A DNA stretch of 64,000 bases from Microlunatus kandeliicorticis (GTDB taxonomy: Bacteria; Actinomycetota; Actinomycetes; Propionibacteriales; Propionibacteriaceae): contig NZ_JACGWT010000003.1 of the NCBI RefSeq assembly GCF_014137855.1, forward strand, positions 62,001-126,000. The letters are read 5' to 3'. Below, piece after piece: positions 1 through 11,402 of this stretch (position 1 is its first letter; every line of letters begins with the position of its first letter). The position numbers and the translations under genes were made by a program. A model generated the notes under the pieces. That model worked only from the letters and a program-made list of their open reading frames with translations, searched no databases and was not told the DNA's origin.

Positions 1-258
1 CGACAGACCCTCGATGAAGTCGACGTCCGGCTTGTCCATCTGCCCGAGGAACTGACGGGCGTAGGCGGAGAGCGACTCGACGTAGCGGCGCTGCCCCTCG
101 GCGAAGATGGTGTCGAAGGCGAGGCTCGACTTGCCCGAACCCGACAGCCCGGTGAACACGATCATCGCGTCGCGCGGCAGGTCCAGCGACACGTTGCGGA
201 GGTTGTGCTCGCGCGCGCCGCGGATCTGGAGCCGGGAGATGAGGGAGCCGTCAGTCAC
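1..258 (-). CDS. uvrA: UvrA excinuclease ABC subunit A, N-terminal 86 residues (runs off the window)
   Basis: UvrA is the damage-sensing ATPase of nucleotide excision repair. The visible part has the UvrA opening [11 protein letters not shown], the Walker A loop GLSGSGKSS (residues 37-45) and the family block [20 protein letters not shown]. The gene continues beyond base 1, so the C-terminal part is not seen. An in-frame ATG lies at 267, but a TAGCAT -10 hexamer covers 266-271, so that ATG would be inside the promoter. The GTG at 258 lies 7 nt downstream of the hexamer and fits a leaderless start, as for uvrB in this window. It is divergent from the isomerase gene at 302. Confidence 0.95.
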   Translation of the reverse strand, partial: MTDGSLISRLQIRGAREHNLRNVSLDLPRDAMIVFTGLSGSGKSSLAFDTIFAEGQRRYVESLSAYARQFLGQMDKPDVDFIEGLS

Positions 259-265
259 GCCCGCC

Positions 266-287
266 ATGCTATGACCCACCACCGACA
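266..287 (-). promoter_or_regulatory. DNA-damage type (PafBC-like) promoter of uvrA
   Basis: On the minus strand TGTCGGTG (280-287) is followed by exactly 8 nt and then TAGCAT (266-271). This fits the mycobacterial LexA-independent damage promoter consensus tTGTCRgtg-N8-TAnnnT. The uvrB promoter matches it over 21 aligned bases with three differences. The divergent + strand -10 candidate TAGGTT (289-294) abuts it, so the two promoters share about 30 bp. Confidence 0.7.
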
Positions 288-301
288 GTAGGTTGGGCCT
301 C

Positions 302-1081
302 ATGAGCACGCCGGACGCCGACGGCCAGCCCGCCCCCGACGGCCCCGCCGAGGACGGTCCGGGGACCGGCCCGCTCAACACCGTCCGCGGCCTGCTGGCC
401 GCCGCCACCCAGCGACTGCTCGGCGACACCATCACGCTCGACGACGACGGCTGGCGGGCTCCGTCGCGGCTGCCGGGCTGGTCCCGCGGGCACGTGGCCA
501 GCCACCTCGCCCGCAACGCCGAGGGGATGACCCGACTGGCGACCTGGGCCCGCACCGGCGAGCGCCAGGAGATGTACCCGTCGCGGGAGCAGCGCGACGC
601 CGACATCAATGCAGGCGCCGGACGTTCCGGCCTCGACCTCCAGGTGGACCTGGACACCACGGCCGGCGCCCTGGACGCCGCGCTCGCGGCGCTGGCCGAC
701 GCGGACCGCTGGGACGCCGCGATCGAGATCCGCGGCGAACCCCAGCCGGCCCGGCTGCTGCCGCTGCTGCGGCTGTCCGAAGTGGCCCTGCACCACGTCG
801 ACCTCGATGTCGGCACCGAGCTCGCCGACCTCGACCCCGAGCTGGTCGGCTGGCTGCTCGAGCTCGTCGCGGTGCGGCTGCACAACCGCGAGGACTACCC
901 GGCGCTCGAGCTCCGCACCGACGCCGGCCACCACGCCGTGCTCGGCCGCCCCGACGCGACCCCGACGGTGGTCGGCGGTCCGGACGCCGCGGTGCTGGGC
1001 CGGCTGACCGGACGCACCACCGCCGGATCGGCCGACGGCGTCAGCGGGCTCGACGGGATCGAGCTGCCCGCCTTCGCGTGA
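302..1081 (+). CDS. Mycothiol-dependent maleylpyruvate isomerase family protein
   Basis: A 259-residue DinB-fold enzyme of the mycothiol maleylpyruvate isomerase N-domain family (TIGR03083-like). The family signature [19 protein letters not shown] spans residues 57-75. By analogy with the Corynebacterium enzyme, the metal ligands would be H68 and the E160/H164 pair in SEVALHHVD. These proteins use or recognise mycothiol, the actinobacterial thiol; the substrate here is unknown. A TTG lies three codons upstream, but the ATG at 302 follows a TAGGTT hexamer by 7 nt, which suggests a leaderless start. It heads a short + strand group with the MBL hydrolase and ADP-ribosylglycohydrolase genes. Confidence 0.85.
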   Translation: MSTPDADGQPAPDGPAEDGPGTGPLNTVRGLLAAATQRLLGDTITLDDDGWRAPSRLPGWSRGHVASHLARNAEGMTRLATWARTGERQEMYPSREQRDADINAGAGRSGLDLQVDLDTTAGALDAALAALADADRWDAAIEIRGEPQPARLLPLLRLSEVALHHVDLDVGTELADLDPELVGWLLELVAVRLHNREDYPALELRTDAGHHAVLGRPDATPTVVGGPDAAVLGRLTGRTTAGSADGVSGLDGIELPAFA

Positions 1082-1167
1082 GCGGCGGCGCCGACGCCCG
1101 GTCCCTGCGACCACGACCCCCGAACCACCACGAGAACCGTCACCACATCGATCCGAGGAGTGTCCCG

Positions 1168-1830
1168 ATGCCCGGTCTGCACCACGTCGATCCCGGCGGT
1201 CGCCCGCTCCGGCTGGCCCTGTCCGACCGCGTCGGGCTGACCAAGCTGTCGGTCGGCCCGATGGACAACAACGCCTACCTGCTGCGGGCGCCGGGTGGGT
1301 CGCTGCTGATCGACGCCGCCAACGATCCCGAGCGGATCGACGCCGCGGTGGAGGGCGAGCCGCCGGCGACCGTCGTCACCACGCACCGGCACGGCGACCA
1401 CCTGCAGGCGCTCCCCGACCTCGCCGCCCGCTGGAGCAGCCGGCTGGTCGCCGGTCGCCCGGACGTCGCCGCGATCGCTGAGGAGACCGGGGTCCCCGAG
1501 CCCGACGGCGTCTGGGACGGCGACACCCTGGCGTTCGGCGACGCGGTGGTCGAGGTCGTCGGCCTGGTCGGCCACACCCCGGGATCGATCACCCTGGTGT
1601 TCCGCCCGGAGAGCGGGCCGGTGCACCTCTTCACCGGCGACAGCCTGTTCCCCGGCGGCCCCGGGAAGACCTGGTCGACCGAGGACTTCGGCAGCCTGAT
1701 GGACGACCTCGAGACCAAGGTGTTCGGCGTCTTCGACGACGACACCGTGGTGCACCCCGGGCACGGCGACGCCACCACCCTCGGCATCGAACGACCGCAG
1801 CTCGCCGTCTGGCGCGCCCGGGGCTGGTGA
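1168..1830 (+). CDS. MBL-fold metallo-hydrolase (glyoxalase II-like)
   Basis: A 220-residue metallo-beta-lactamase fold hydrolase. Metal ligands are visible: the HxHxDH motif THRHGDH (residues 72-78), H136 in GHTPGS, D158 in TGDSLF and a final His in HPGHG. This layout is typical of small glyoxalase II-like thioester or lactone hydrolases; the substrate cannot be named. An in-frame GTG at 1078 would add 30 poorly conserved residues. The ATG at 1168 has GAGGAG seven bases upstream and is preferred. A gene for a mycothiol-type enzyme precedes it, so thiol-adduct hydrolysis is possible but unproven. Confidence 0.88.
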   Translation: MPGLHHVDPGGRPLRLALSDRVGLTKLSVGPMDNNAYLLRAPGGSLLIDAANDPERIDAAVEGEPPATVVTTHRHGDHLQALPDLAARWSSRLVAGRPDVAAIAEETGVPEPDGVWDGDTLAFGDAVVEVVGLVGHTPGSITLVFRPESGPVHLFTGDSLFPGGPGKTWSTEDFGSLMDDLETKVFGVFDDDTVVHPGHGDATTLGIERPQLAVWRARGW

Positions 1831-1840
1831 GGAGACCCCG

Positions 1841-3193
1841 ATGACCGTCCAACCGCTCGCGGCCCGGTTCCGCGACCACCGCAGCACCTTCGACGCACTC
1901 GTCCCCGCCGACCTGCTGGTCGACGAGCTCACTCAGCGCGAGGAGTCCGGCTACGACCTGACCGGCGTCCGCGCCGAGGTGGAGGCCGTCGACCTCGGCG
2001 ACCGCGACGCGGTGCTGGCGCTGCTCGACCGGCTGTCCGACCTGCCCCGTCGGCCCGACTGGGCCCACGACGAACCCGACGCGCTGGAGGCCATCGAGGC
2101 GGCCGCCGCCGGAGCCACCGCCCGGCCGTACGACCGGGCCGGCGCGGCCTACGCCGAGCGCCTGCACGCCGCCTGGCTCGGCCGCATCGCCGGGTGCAAC
2201 ATCGGCAAGCCGGTCGAGGACGGCGACCACTGGACACCGGCCCACCTGCGCGACTACCTCGAACGCGCCGACGCCTACCCGCTCGCCGACTACGTCCCCG
2301 CCCTCGAGCCGATGCCCGAGGGCTTCCTGTTCCGCGACAACTGGCCGGAGACCACGCGCGGACGGGTGAACGGCTCGGCCCGCGACGACGACATCGACTA
2401 CGCGATCCTCGCCCTGCACCTGCTCGAGACCCACGGCGCCGGCTACACGACCGAGCAGGTCGGCGCCGCCTGGCTGCGGCTGTTCCCGGTGCTGCAGACC
2501 TACACCGCCGAGCGCGCGGCCTATCTCAACCTGACCGACGGCGTCCCGGTGCCCGCGACCGCGTCCTACCGCAACCCCTACCGCGAGTGGATCGGCGCGC
2601 AGATCCGCGCCGACGTCTTCGGCTGGGTGCATCCCGGCGACCCAACCGCGGCCGCCCGGCTCGCCTACCCCGACGCCCGGCTCTCGCACACCGGCAACGG
2701 CATCTACGGCGAGCTGTGGTCGGCCGCGCTCAACGCGGCCGCGTTCGTGGCCGCCGACGCCGCCGAGGCACTCGAGATCGCGCTCGGGGTGGTGCCGGAG
2801 CGGTCACGGCTGCACGACGTGCTGACCGGGGTCACCGCGCTGCACGAGCGCGGGCTCGACTGGGAGCAGGCGCTCGAGGCCCTGCACGCCGAGCACGGCC
2901 ACTACGCCTGGATCCACACCCTGAACAACGCGGCCGCCGTGGCGGCGGCGCTGCTCTGGTCGGAGGACTGGATGGGCGCGGTCGGCAAGGTGGTGATGAG
3001 CGGCTGGGACACCGATTCCAACGGCGCCACCGTCGGCTCGGTGGCTGGGGTGCTCTACGGACGCGAGGGGTTGCCCGCCCACGTCGTCGATCCGCTGCAC
3101 GACCGCACCCGGTCGGCCCTGTTCGGCTTCGACCACTCGGTGATCTCCGACCTGGCCGACCGGACGGTCGCGGTGGCCCGCCGGATCGGCTGA
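1841..3193 (+). CDS. ADP-ribosylglycohydrolase family protein
   Basis: A 450-residue protein whose C-terminal ~300 residues match the ADP-ribosylglycohydrolase (DraG/ARH) all-helical fold. Visible family blocks are AWLGRIAGCNIGKPVE, the acidic ARDDDIDYA segment and the C-terminal metal motif GWDTDSNGATVGSVAG. These acidic motifs normally bind two Mg or Mn ions and cleave ADP-ribose from proteins or small molecules. The first ~90 residues lie outside the core. The start is supported by GAGGAG overlapping the stop of the MBL gene 10 bp upstream, so the two are probably cotranscribed. Its target is unknown. Confidence 0.87.
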   Translation: MTVQPLAARFRDHRSTFDALVPADLLVDELTQREESGYDLTGVRAEVEAVDLGDRDAVLALLDRLSDLPRRPDWAHDEPDALEAIEAAAAGATARPYDRAGAAYAERLHAAWLGRIAGCNIGKPVEDGDHWTPAHLRDYLERADAYPLADYVPALEPMPEGFLFRDNWPETTRGRVNGSARDDDIDYAILALHLLETHGAGYTTEQVGAAWLRLFPVLQTYTAERAAYLNLTDGVPVPATASYRNPYREWIGAQIRADVFGWVHPGDPTAAARLAYPDARLSHTGNGIYGELWSAALNAAAFVAADAAEALEIALGVVPERSRLHDVLTGVTALHERGLDWEQALEALHAEHGHYAWIHTLNNAAAVAAALLWSEDWMGAVGKVVMSGWDTDSNGATVGSVAGVLYGREGLPAHVVDPLHDRTRSALFGFDHSVISDLADRTVAVARRIG

Positions 3194-3218
3194 ACCGGCC
3201 GGCGGCTGCCCCCCGCGG

Positions 3219-4229
3219 TCAGTGCGCCGCGGTGGCGTCCTCCTTCTCCGAGACGTCACCGCGGGACTTGACCAGACTGGCCACGGTGGTGACGGCGAGC
3301 ACGCCGACGATCACCGACAGCGACAGCCAGATCGGGATCTCGACGGAGAAGGGCAGTCCGAGCTTCTCGTCCAAGTGGTACTCGTGCACCGCGTGCAGCA
3401 CGAGCTTCACCCCGATGAAGGCGAGGATCACCGACAGCCCGAGCGAGAGGTAGACCAGCCGCTTGAGCAGCCCGCCGATCAGGAAGTACAGCTGGCGCAG
3501 ACCCATCAGGGCGAAGACGTTGGCGGTGAAGACCAGGTAGGGCTCCTGGGTCAGGCCGTAGATCGCCGGGATCGAGTCGAGCGCGAACAGCAGGTCGGTG
3601 CTGCCCAGCGCGAGTATGACGAAGAGCATCGGGGTCAGGTGGCGCACACCGTCGCGCTTGACCGTGAGATGGGTGCCCTCGAAGTCCTCGGTCGCCCGGA
3701 ACCGCTTCTTGACCAGCCGGACGGCGAAGTTGTCGCCGGAGTCGTCGTTGGACGGATCGTCGTCGTTGTGCTTGCGGTAGTCGATGACGAGCTTGACCGC
3801 GGTGTAGATGAGGAACGCGCCGAAGAGGAAGAAGATCCAGCTGAACAGGCTGATCAGGCCGGCGCCGAGGGCGATGAAGATCGCCCGGAAGATCAGCGCG
3901 ATGACGATGCCGACCAGCAGCGCGAACTGCTGCAGGTGCCGGGGCACCTTCAGCTTGGTCATGATGATGACGAAGATGAAGAGGTTGTCGACCGAGAGGC
4001 TGTACTCGGTCACCCAGCCGGCGAAGAACTGGGCGGCGTAGTCGCCACCGGAGACGAAGTAGACGCCGATGCCGAAGGCCACCGCCAGCGCGACGAACAC
4101 CGCGATGGCGAGCCCGGCCTCCTTCATCGAGGGCTCGTGCGGACGCCGACCGATGATGAAGATGTCGACGGCCAGGATCACCACCATGATCGCCACGGTG
4201 ATGATCCAGGCATACAGATGAACGTCCAC
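3219..4229 (-). CDS. TerC family integral membrane protein, probable manganese exporter
   Basis: A roughly 336-residue polytopic protein of the TerC/Alx family with about nine hydrophobic segments. Acidic residues typical of the family lie in membrane segments (VDIFIIGRR, SVDNLFIFV, LFALDSIPAIYG). Bacterial TerC/MeeF-type proteins have been linked to Mn efflux and metallation of secreted proteins. I place the start at GTG 4229, which has GGAGG four bases upstream. An ATG at 4256 lies inside the riboswitch-to-SD linker and lacks a ribosome site. The gene stands alone, is convergent with the ADP-ribosylglycohydrolase gene, and is headed by a manganese riboswitch, which supports a role in Mn homeostasis. 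Confidence 0.92.
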   Translation of the reverse strand: MDVHLYAWIITVAIMVVILAVDIFIIGRRPHEPSMKEAGLAIAVFVALAVAFGIGVYFVSGGDYAAQFFAGWVTEYSLSVDNLFIFVIIMTKLKVPRHLQQFALLVGIVIALIFRAIFIALGAGLISLFSWIFFLFGAFLIYTAVKLVIDYRKHNDDDPSNDDSGDNFAVRLVKKRFRATEDFEGTHLTVKRDGVRHLTPMLFVILALGSTDLLFALDSIPAIYGLTQEPYLVFTANVFALMGLRQLYFLIGGLLKRLVYLSLGLSVILAFIGVKLVLHAVHEYHLDEKLGLPFSVEIPIWLSLSVIVGVLAVTTVASLVKSRGDVSEKEDATAAH

Positions 4230-4265
4230 GGGGCCTCCGAGAGCGCGTACGGGCATGACGACGTG

Positions 4266-4384
4266 TCTCGGAGGTCTCTCCCACCGGGTCGGACGCTGTC
4301 CGGTCTCCGGTCGACGGCCCCGGGCGCCGGTGTGAACCGGGCGCCGTGATGACGATGCCGCCGCGAGCGGGATACTCCCCTCCG
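4266..4384 (-). promoter_or_regulatory. yybP-ykoY manganese riboswitch in the terC leader
   Basis: The transcribed strand has the two conserved internal-loop strings of this class: GGGGAGTA (4373-4380) near the 5' end and GAGAGACCTC (4271-4280) near the 3' end. A six-pair P1 helix closes it, CGGAGG (4379-4384) with CCTCCG (4269-4274). Between them lies CGTCATCACGG, the usual metal-binding side, and a GC-rich arm. The P1 3' strand can instead pair over nine bases, CCTCCGAGA (4266-4274) with TCTCGGAGG (4234-4242), the latter holding the terC Shine-Dalgarno. This predicts that ligand-stabilised P1 frees the ribosome site (translational ON). Class membership is firm; the mechanism is inferred. 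Confidence 0.87.
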
Positions 4385-4505
4385 CCGATGAAGTATTCCA
4401 CCCGGGGGGAACCCAGGGAAATCCTCGTGCGTTCCGCTGCCGCCCGGTCTCGAGGGAACGGGCGCGACGCGCGGGACCCGGCCGAGCGGTCAGCCGGGCC
4501 GGGAC

Positions 4506-6599
<2,094 letters not shown>

Positions 6600-6606
6600 G
6601 TCGTCG

Positions 6607-6628
6607 AGCCTATGCCCGGCCACCGACA
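6607..6628 (-). promoter_or_regulatory. DNA-damage type (PafBC-like) promoter of uvrB
   Basis: Minus strand TGTCGGTG (6621-6628), then 8 nt, then TAGGCT (6607-6612), with the ATG 7 nt further on. The spacing and sequence equal the tTGTCRgtg-N8-TAnnnT consensus known for LexA-independent damage promoters in mycobacteria. No LexA palindrome is visible nearby. Confidence 0.72.
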
Positions 6629-6662
6629 GTTTCACCCGGTCGGCGGCCGGGCCCGGGGATGG

Positions 6663-7667
6663 TCAGCCGGCCTGGCCCTTGAGCATCGAGTTGACCATCG
6701 TGGCGAAGTCGCTGGAGAGCTGGTCGGTGTCGCTCGACGGGCTGAAGTAGACCGTCCCGACCACGGTCACGCCGTCGCTGCTGCGGACCGAGGCGACCGA
6801 GTAGATCACCACCTGACTGGTCCCCGACCCCCCGCTCGAGGTGCCGGTCATCGACCCCTTCGCGCCCTTCAGCTTGCTGCTGCCGAGGTCGGTGCTGGTC
6901 GCCTTGGTGTACTTGACGTCGGTGAGGTTCTTGGCCAGCTGCTGGTGGTAGCTGTCGACCACCTGCCGCGGGTCGTCACTCCCCGACAGCTGGGCGACCT
7001 GGCCGACGAAGATCTCGTCGCCCTTGGTCAGCACCGCCAGGTTGGTCTTCTGCGACTCGACGTCCCAGCCCTCCGCCGGGGTGAGCGAGATCCCCTTGCC
7101 CAGCTCGATCGCGCTGCCGCTCTGGCCGCCACCTCCGCCGCCACCGGTCGGACTGCTGCTCGGCTCCGGCGAGCTGCCGCCGGTCGGGCTGGCGGTGGCC
7201 GGCGGCGGACCCGAGGCGTCCGGGGTAATCGGCGCGGTCGGGTCCCCGCCCGCGCTGTTCCCGCCGCTGCCGAGGGCGATGAAAATGCCGCCGACGGCGA
7301 CCAGCAGCACCACCGCGGCCGCGACGATCCCGAGGATGAGCAACGGGCTCTTGCGGCTGCTCGGGCCGGGCGGCGGCCCGGCGTACCCAGGCCGGCCGTA
7401 CGGCGGCTGACCGTAGGGCTGCTGCTGTCCGTAGGACTGCTGCCCAGGAGCCTGCCCGTACGGCGGTTGTCCTGGTTGCTGCTGCCCGTACGGCTGCTGC
7501 CCGTACGGTTGCTGGCCGTACGGTTGCTGCCCGTACTGAGGCTGGCCGTACTGGGGTTGCCCGTACTGGGGTTGCCCGTACGACTGCTGGCCGGAGGGCT
7601 GGCCCTGACCCGGCTGGCCCGGCTGGTCCCCGTGCGGCGGACCACCCCAGCTGCCCTGGCCGCTCAC
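6663..7667 (-). CDS. Hypothetical membrane protein with YGQP repeats
   Basis: A 334-residue protein I do not recognise by function. Residues ~1-95 are a Gly/Gln/Pro/Tyr-rich cytoplasmic tail with many YGQPQ and YGQQP units. A single membrane helix follows ([20 protein letters not shown]), then a Ser/Pro/Gly-rich linker and a ~150-residue extracytoplasmic domain. Such tail-TM-domain proteins are common in actinobacteria. Its ATG overlaps the stop of the upstream PrsW-like gene by 4 bp, so the two are translationally coupled. The tail is of the kind that can form condensates or multivalent contacts, which is inference only. Confidence 0.75.
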   Translation of the reverse strand: MSGQGSWGGPPHGDQPGQPGQGQPSGQQSYGQPQYGQPQYGQPQYGQQPYGQQPYGQQPYGQQQPGQPPYGQAPGQQSYGQQQPYGQPPYGRPGYAGPPPGPSSRKSPLLILGIVAAAVVLLVAVGGIFIALGSGGNSAGGDPTAPITPDASGPPPATASPTGGSSPEPSSSPTGGGGGGGQSGSAIELGKGISLTPAEGWDVESQKTNLAVLTKGDEIFVGQVAQLSGSDDPRQVVDSYHQQLAKNLTDVKYTKATSTDLGSSKLKGAKGSMTGTSSGGSGTSQVVIYSVASVRSSDGVTVVGTVYFSPSSDTDQLSSDFATMVNSMLKGQAG

Positions 7668-9052
7668 CGGTCACCCCACGGGTCGTCGCCGGACCGGGCC
7701 GGGGGGTCGCCCGCCTGCCCCTCGGTGCCGCCGGCGTCGCGTGGCCGGGAGAGCGGCGTCGGCTGGGAGCGTTCGGGGGGCGGGTAGTCGGTCCAGGCGG
7801 GAGCCTCGGTGGACGGCGACAGCGCGTCACCGGCCGAGCCAGGGCCGGTCGGGACGGCACCGGTCACCGGGCCGGGCGCGCTCTCGGCGCCCACCCCGGC
7901 CGGGGTGCGCGGCACCGGCCGCTTGGCCCGGGCGCGGACCGCGGTGCCGCAGGCGTTGCAGAACGCGGCGCCGGCCAGCAGCGGCATCTCGCAGTGCGCG
8001 CAGAAGTCGAGCTCGCCGTCCTCACCCACCCCGCGGTCGCGGGCGCTGCGTTCGAGCGCCGCCTCCATCAGTCCGGTGTGCAGCACCACCCGCACCCGCA
8101 GGATCAGCACCGCCAGGATCAGCAGGCCCCAGCCGAGGTTGAGCAGCACCCCGAGCGACGGGGTGAGGAAGCTGAACAGGTAGCTGCCGGCGGCGAACGC
8201 GATGTTCGCGACGACGGCCTCGGCGACGCCGCGGGCGTAGCGCAGGCTGAAGCCGTCGTAGCCCCGGCCGAGGCCGGAGAACTCGGCGCAGGCGATCCCG
8301 GTGGCGGTGCCCATGATCAGCGGCTTGACCAGGCCCTCGAGGAAGATCAGCGTGACCCAGAAGCCGGGGTCACTGGTGCCGGCCAGCCCGCCGAACAGCT
8401 GGTCGCCGTGCCGGACCAGGGTGTCGAAGGTGGCGTAGGCGACGCCGGAGATGACGCCGAAGGTCAGCCCGTCCATGAGGTCGTCGAACCGGGGCCGGCT
8501 GGCCAGGAAGCACGGGCCGAGCTGGCGGATCGCCTCGCCGACGATCGGCACCAGCACCGCCACCAGCAGGAAGGTGCCGACCCGCGGGCCGGACTCCGCC
8601 GCTCCGCCGAGGTCGGCGACGTGCAGGCCGGGATCGGCGAACTGCGTCCAGATCAGGGTGAACGCCAGCGCGAGCACCCCGGTCAGCACGAACGCGGCCC
8701 CGGTCACCGGGACGGGTTCATCCTCCCAGAGGTTCACGTCGTAGAGGTAGACGATGTAGACGATCGGGACCGCGAAGGCCGCGACCAGCACCGCGATGGG
8801 CAGCGCCCCGAAGATCGCCGCGATCAGCGCCACGGTGAGCGCGATGACCAGCGCGATCCGGTAGGTCTGCGGCCGCTGCCCGGCGCCCCGCGGCATGATC
8901 GTCGAGATCAGCGCGAAGGAGGCCACCGGCTCGTCGGGGCGGGCGGCGAACGACCTCCGCCGCGCCTGGTCGGGGGTCCTCAGGTCCAGTCCGCAGGTCT
9001 GACAGAAGTGCGCGACCTCCGGCAGCTCGGCCCGACAGCGTGGGCACTCCAC
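7664..9052 (-). CDS. PrsW-like intramembrane protein with two zinc ribbons; catalytic motifs degraded
   Basis: A 462-residue polytopic protein. It opens with a four-Cys zinc ribbon (C3, C6, C17, C20), has about eight membrane helices of the PrsW/RseP-like glutamic-type protease family (family landmarks [10 protein letters not shown] and [11 protein letters not shown]), and carries a second ribbon (CAHC and CNAC) near residue 355. The family's catalytic EExxK motif reads VGEAIRQ at 171-177, and the later Glu and His motifs are not evident, so it may be a pseudoprotease. The start is GTG with GGAGG eight bases upstream. It is coupled to the YGQ-repeat gene by a 4-bp overlap. Confidence 0.78.
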   Translation of the reverse strand: MECPRCRAELPEVAHFCQTCGLDLRTPDQARRRSFAARPDEPVASFALISTIMPRGAGQRPQTYRIALVIALTVALIAAIFGALPIAVLVAAFAVPIVYIVYLYDVNLWEDEPVPVTGAAFVLTGVLALAFTLIWTQFADPGLHVADLGGAAESGPRVGTFLLVAVLVPIVGEAIRQLGPCFLASRPRFDDLMDGLTFGVISGVAYATFDTLVRHGDQLFGGLAGTSDPGFWVTLIFLEGLVKPLIMGTATGIACAEFSGLGRGYDGFSLRYARGVAEAVVANIAFAAGSYLFSFLTPSLGVLLNLGWGLLILAVLILRVRVVLHTGLMEAALERSARDRGVGEDGELDFCAHCEMPLLAGAAFCNACGTAVRARAKRPVPRTPAGVGAESAPGPVTGAVPTGPGSAGDALSPSTEAPAWTDYPPPERSQPTPLSRPRDAGGTEGQAGDPPARSGDDPWGDR

Positions 9053-9179
9053 CCGTTCGTCCTCCGCTCCCCCGGCCGGGGTCGGATCTCGGGGGATCGG
9101 GCCGGGACGCGCTAAGCGTGTCCGAAAGCGGGCTCACAGGCAACGACGACCGCGCCGCCCCGGACCGGTCGGTTCGGTC

Positions 9180-9791
9180 TCAATTCGGTAACGCCCAGCG
9201 CTGGGCGAGGTCGTCGACCTGGCGGTGCAGGTCGTCGAGGTCACCGTCGTTGTCGATCACCACGTCGGCCGCCTCGAGCCGTCGGGACCGGTCGACCTGG
9301 GCGGCCAGCCGCTGCCGCGCGGCGTCCGGATCGAGCCCGTCCCGGTCGCGCAGCCGGGCCAGCTGGGTGCGTTCCTCGACGTCGACCACCACGCAGACGT
9401 CGAAGTCGTCGGCCTGCCCGGTCTCGACCAGCAGCGGGATCACGTGCACCACCACCGCGTCGGCCGGTGCCGCTGCCTCCAGCTCGGCGGCCCGGGCGCG
9501 GACCGCGGGGTGGACGATCGCCTCCAGGTCGCGCCGGGCCGCGGGGTCGGCGAACACCAGCCGTCCGAGAGCCGGTCGGTCGAGCACCCGACGGCCGTCC
9601 TCGTCGGTGCCCAGCACCGCGGGGCCGAACCGGCGCTCGATCGCCGCCAGCCCCGGGGTCCCCGGCCCGACCACCTCGCGGGCCAGGCGGTCGGCGTCGA
9701 TCACCACCGCGCCACGCGCGGCGAGCCGGTCCGAGACCGCCGTCTTGCCCGAGGCGATCCCGCCGGTCAGTCCCACCCGCAACCGCGCCAT
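9180..9791 (-). CDS. coaE: Dephospho-CoA kinase
   Basis: A 203-residue P-loop kinase that phosphorylates the ribose 3'-OH of dephospho-CoA, the last step of coenzyme A synthesis. The P-loop is LTGGIASGKTAVSDRL (residues 8-23), followed by DADRLAREVV and the IVHPAV block typical of CoaE. It lacks the C-terminal GrpB/UPF0157 domain fused to the mycobacterial enzyme. It lies downstream of rpsA, as in Mycobacterium. A TAGCCT hexamer lies 6 nt before the ATG, so a leaderless start is plausible. Confidence 0.96.
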   Translation of the reverse strand: MARLRVGLTGGIASGKTAVSDRLAARGAVVIDADRLAREVVGPGTPGLAAIERRFGPAVLGTDEDGRRVLDRPALGRLVFADPAARRDLEAIVHPAVRARAAELEAAAPADAVVVHVIPLLVETGQADDFDVCVVVDVEERTQLARLRDRDGLDPDAARQRLAAQVDRSRRLEAADVVIDNDGDLDDLHRQVDDLAQRWALPN

Positions 9792-9838
9792 GGCCGGAGG
9801 CTACCGGGCGGCTCCGGGGGACGCGGGTCCGGAGACGA

Positions 9839-9874
9839 CGGATCCCCCGCCGGCCGAGACCGACGGGGGATCCG
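9839..9874 (-). terminator. Intrinsic terminator-like hairpin after rpsA
   Basis: An 11-bp perfect stem, CGGATCCCCCG (9839-9849) with CGGGGGATCCG (9864-9874), sits between the rpsA stop and coaE. There is no U tract, which is usual for actinobacterial terminators. Confidence 0.65.
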
Positions 9875-9908
9875 GGGACGTGCTCCGCTCGCGCGGGCCG
9901 ATCAGCGG

Positions 9909-11402
9909 TCAGTGACCGCCGGTCAGCTTGTCGCGCAGGGCCTGCAGCGCCTCGTCCGAGGCGAGCGAGCCCTCCGGGGCGTGCGGGACCGCCGGGGCGG
10001 AGTCCGACGAACCGGACGCCGCGCCACCGGTGCTGCCGCCCGAGGAGTACGTGGTCGGCGCGGACGCCGCAGCACCTTCGGCCGCCTCGGCCTCCTCGAC
10101 CTGCTTCTTGTGCGCCTCCCAGCGGGCGTGGGCCTCGGCGTACTGGCTCTCCCAGGCCGCGCGCTGCTCCTCGTAGCCCTCGAGCCACTCGCCCGTCTCC
10201 GGGTCGAAGCCCTCCGGGTAGAGGTAGTTGCCCTGGTCGTCGTAGGACGCCGCCATGCCGTAGAGCGTCGGGTCGAAGTCCTCGGCGTTGGTGTCGACAC
10301 CCTCGTTGGCCTGCTTGAGCGACAGCGAGATCCGCCGACGCTCGAGGTCGATGTCGATGATCTTCACCATCACGTCGTCGTTGACCTGGACGACCTGCTC
10401 GGGGATCTCGACGTGACGCTCGGCCAGCTCGGAGACGTGCACCAGACCCTCGATGCCCTCCTCCACCCGGACGAACGCACCGAACGGCACCAGCTTGGTG
10501 ACCTTGCCCGGGACGATCTGACCGATCTGGTGGGTGCGGGCGAAGGCCTGCCACGGGTCTTCCTGGGTCGCCTTGAGCGACAGCGAGACGCGCTCGCGGT
10601 CCATCTCGACGCTCAGCACCTCGACCGTGACCTCCTGGCCGACCTCGACCACCTCGGACGGGTGGTCGATGTGCTTCCAGGACAGCTCGGAGACGTGCAC
10701 CAGACCGTCGACCCCGCCGAGATCGACGAAGGCGCCGAAGTTGACGATCGAGGAGACCACACCCTTGCGGATCTGGCCCTTCTGCAGCTGGGTGAGGAAG
10801 TTCTGCCGGACCTCGGACTGGGTCTGCTCGAGCCACGCGCGGCGCGACAGCACCACGTTGTTGCGGTTCTTGTCCAGCTCGATGATCTTGGCCTCGAGCT
10901 CCTGGCCCACGTAGGGCTGCAGGTCGCGGACCCGACGCATCTCGACCAGCGACGCCGGCAGGAAGCCGCGCAGCCCGATGTCGAGGATCAGACCGCCCTT
11001 GACGACCTCGATCACCTGACCGGTGACCACACCGTCCTCGTCCTTGATCTTCTCGATCGTGCCCCAGGCGCGCTCGTACTGAGCCCGCTTCTTGGACAGG
11101 ATCAGCCGGCCTTCCTTGTCCTCCTTCTGCTGGACGAGGGCTTCGACCTCGTCACCGACGCTGACCACCTCGAAGGGGTCGACGTCGTGCTTGATGGAGA
11201 GTTCCTTCGAAGGGATGACCCCTTCGGTCTTGTAGCCGATGTCGAGCAGGACCTCGTCCCGGTCGACCTTGACCACGGTGCCGGTGACGATGTCACCGTC
11301 GTTGAAGTACTTGATGGTGGCGTCGATGGCCGCCAGGAACGCTTCGGGCGAATCGAAGTCGTCGACCGCAACCTGCGGAGGTGCCTCGAGTGAGGACGTC
11401 AT
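9909..11402 (-). CDS. rpsA: 30S ribosomal protein S1
   Basis: A 497-residue S1 with four OB-fold S1 domains (about residues 35-105, 120-190, 207-277 and 292-364), the actinobacterial arrangement rather than the six of E. coli. Each repeat shows the GxVxxI-FGAFVxL-GLVHVSEL pattern. S1 binds mRNA leaders and helps initiation. The C-terminal ~110 residues are acidic and low complexity, beginning EGFDPETGEWLEGYEEQ. The start is ATG 11402 with GGAG upstream; a longer in-frame extension is untranslated leader. Transcription starts about 195 nt upstream. Confidence 0.97.
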   Translation of the reverse strand: MTSSLEAPPQVAVDDFDSPEAFLAAIDATIKYFNDGDIVTGTVVKVDRDEVLLDIGYKTEGVIPSKELSIKHDVDPFEVVSVGDEVEALVQQKEDKEGRLILSKKRAQYERAWGTIEKIKDEDGVVTGQVIEVVKGGLILDIGLRGFLPASLVEMRRVRDLQPYVGQELEAKIIELDKNRNNVVLSRRAWLEQTQSEVRQNFLTQLQKGQIRKGVVSSIVNFGAFVDLGGVDGLVHVSELSWKHIDHPSEVVEVGQEVTVEVLSVEMDRERVSLSLKATQEDPWQAFARTHQIGQIVPGKVTKLVPFGAFVRVEEGIEGLVHVSELAERHVEIPEQVVQVNDDVMVKIIDIDLERRRISLSLKQANEGVDTNAEDFDPTLYGMAASYDDQGNYLYPEGFDPETGEWLEGYEEQRAAWESQYAEAHARWEAHKKQVEEAEAAEGAAASAPTTYSSGGSTGGAASGSSDSAPAVPHAPEGSLASDEALQALRDKLTGGH

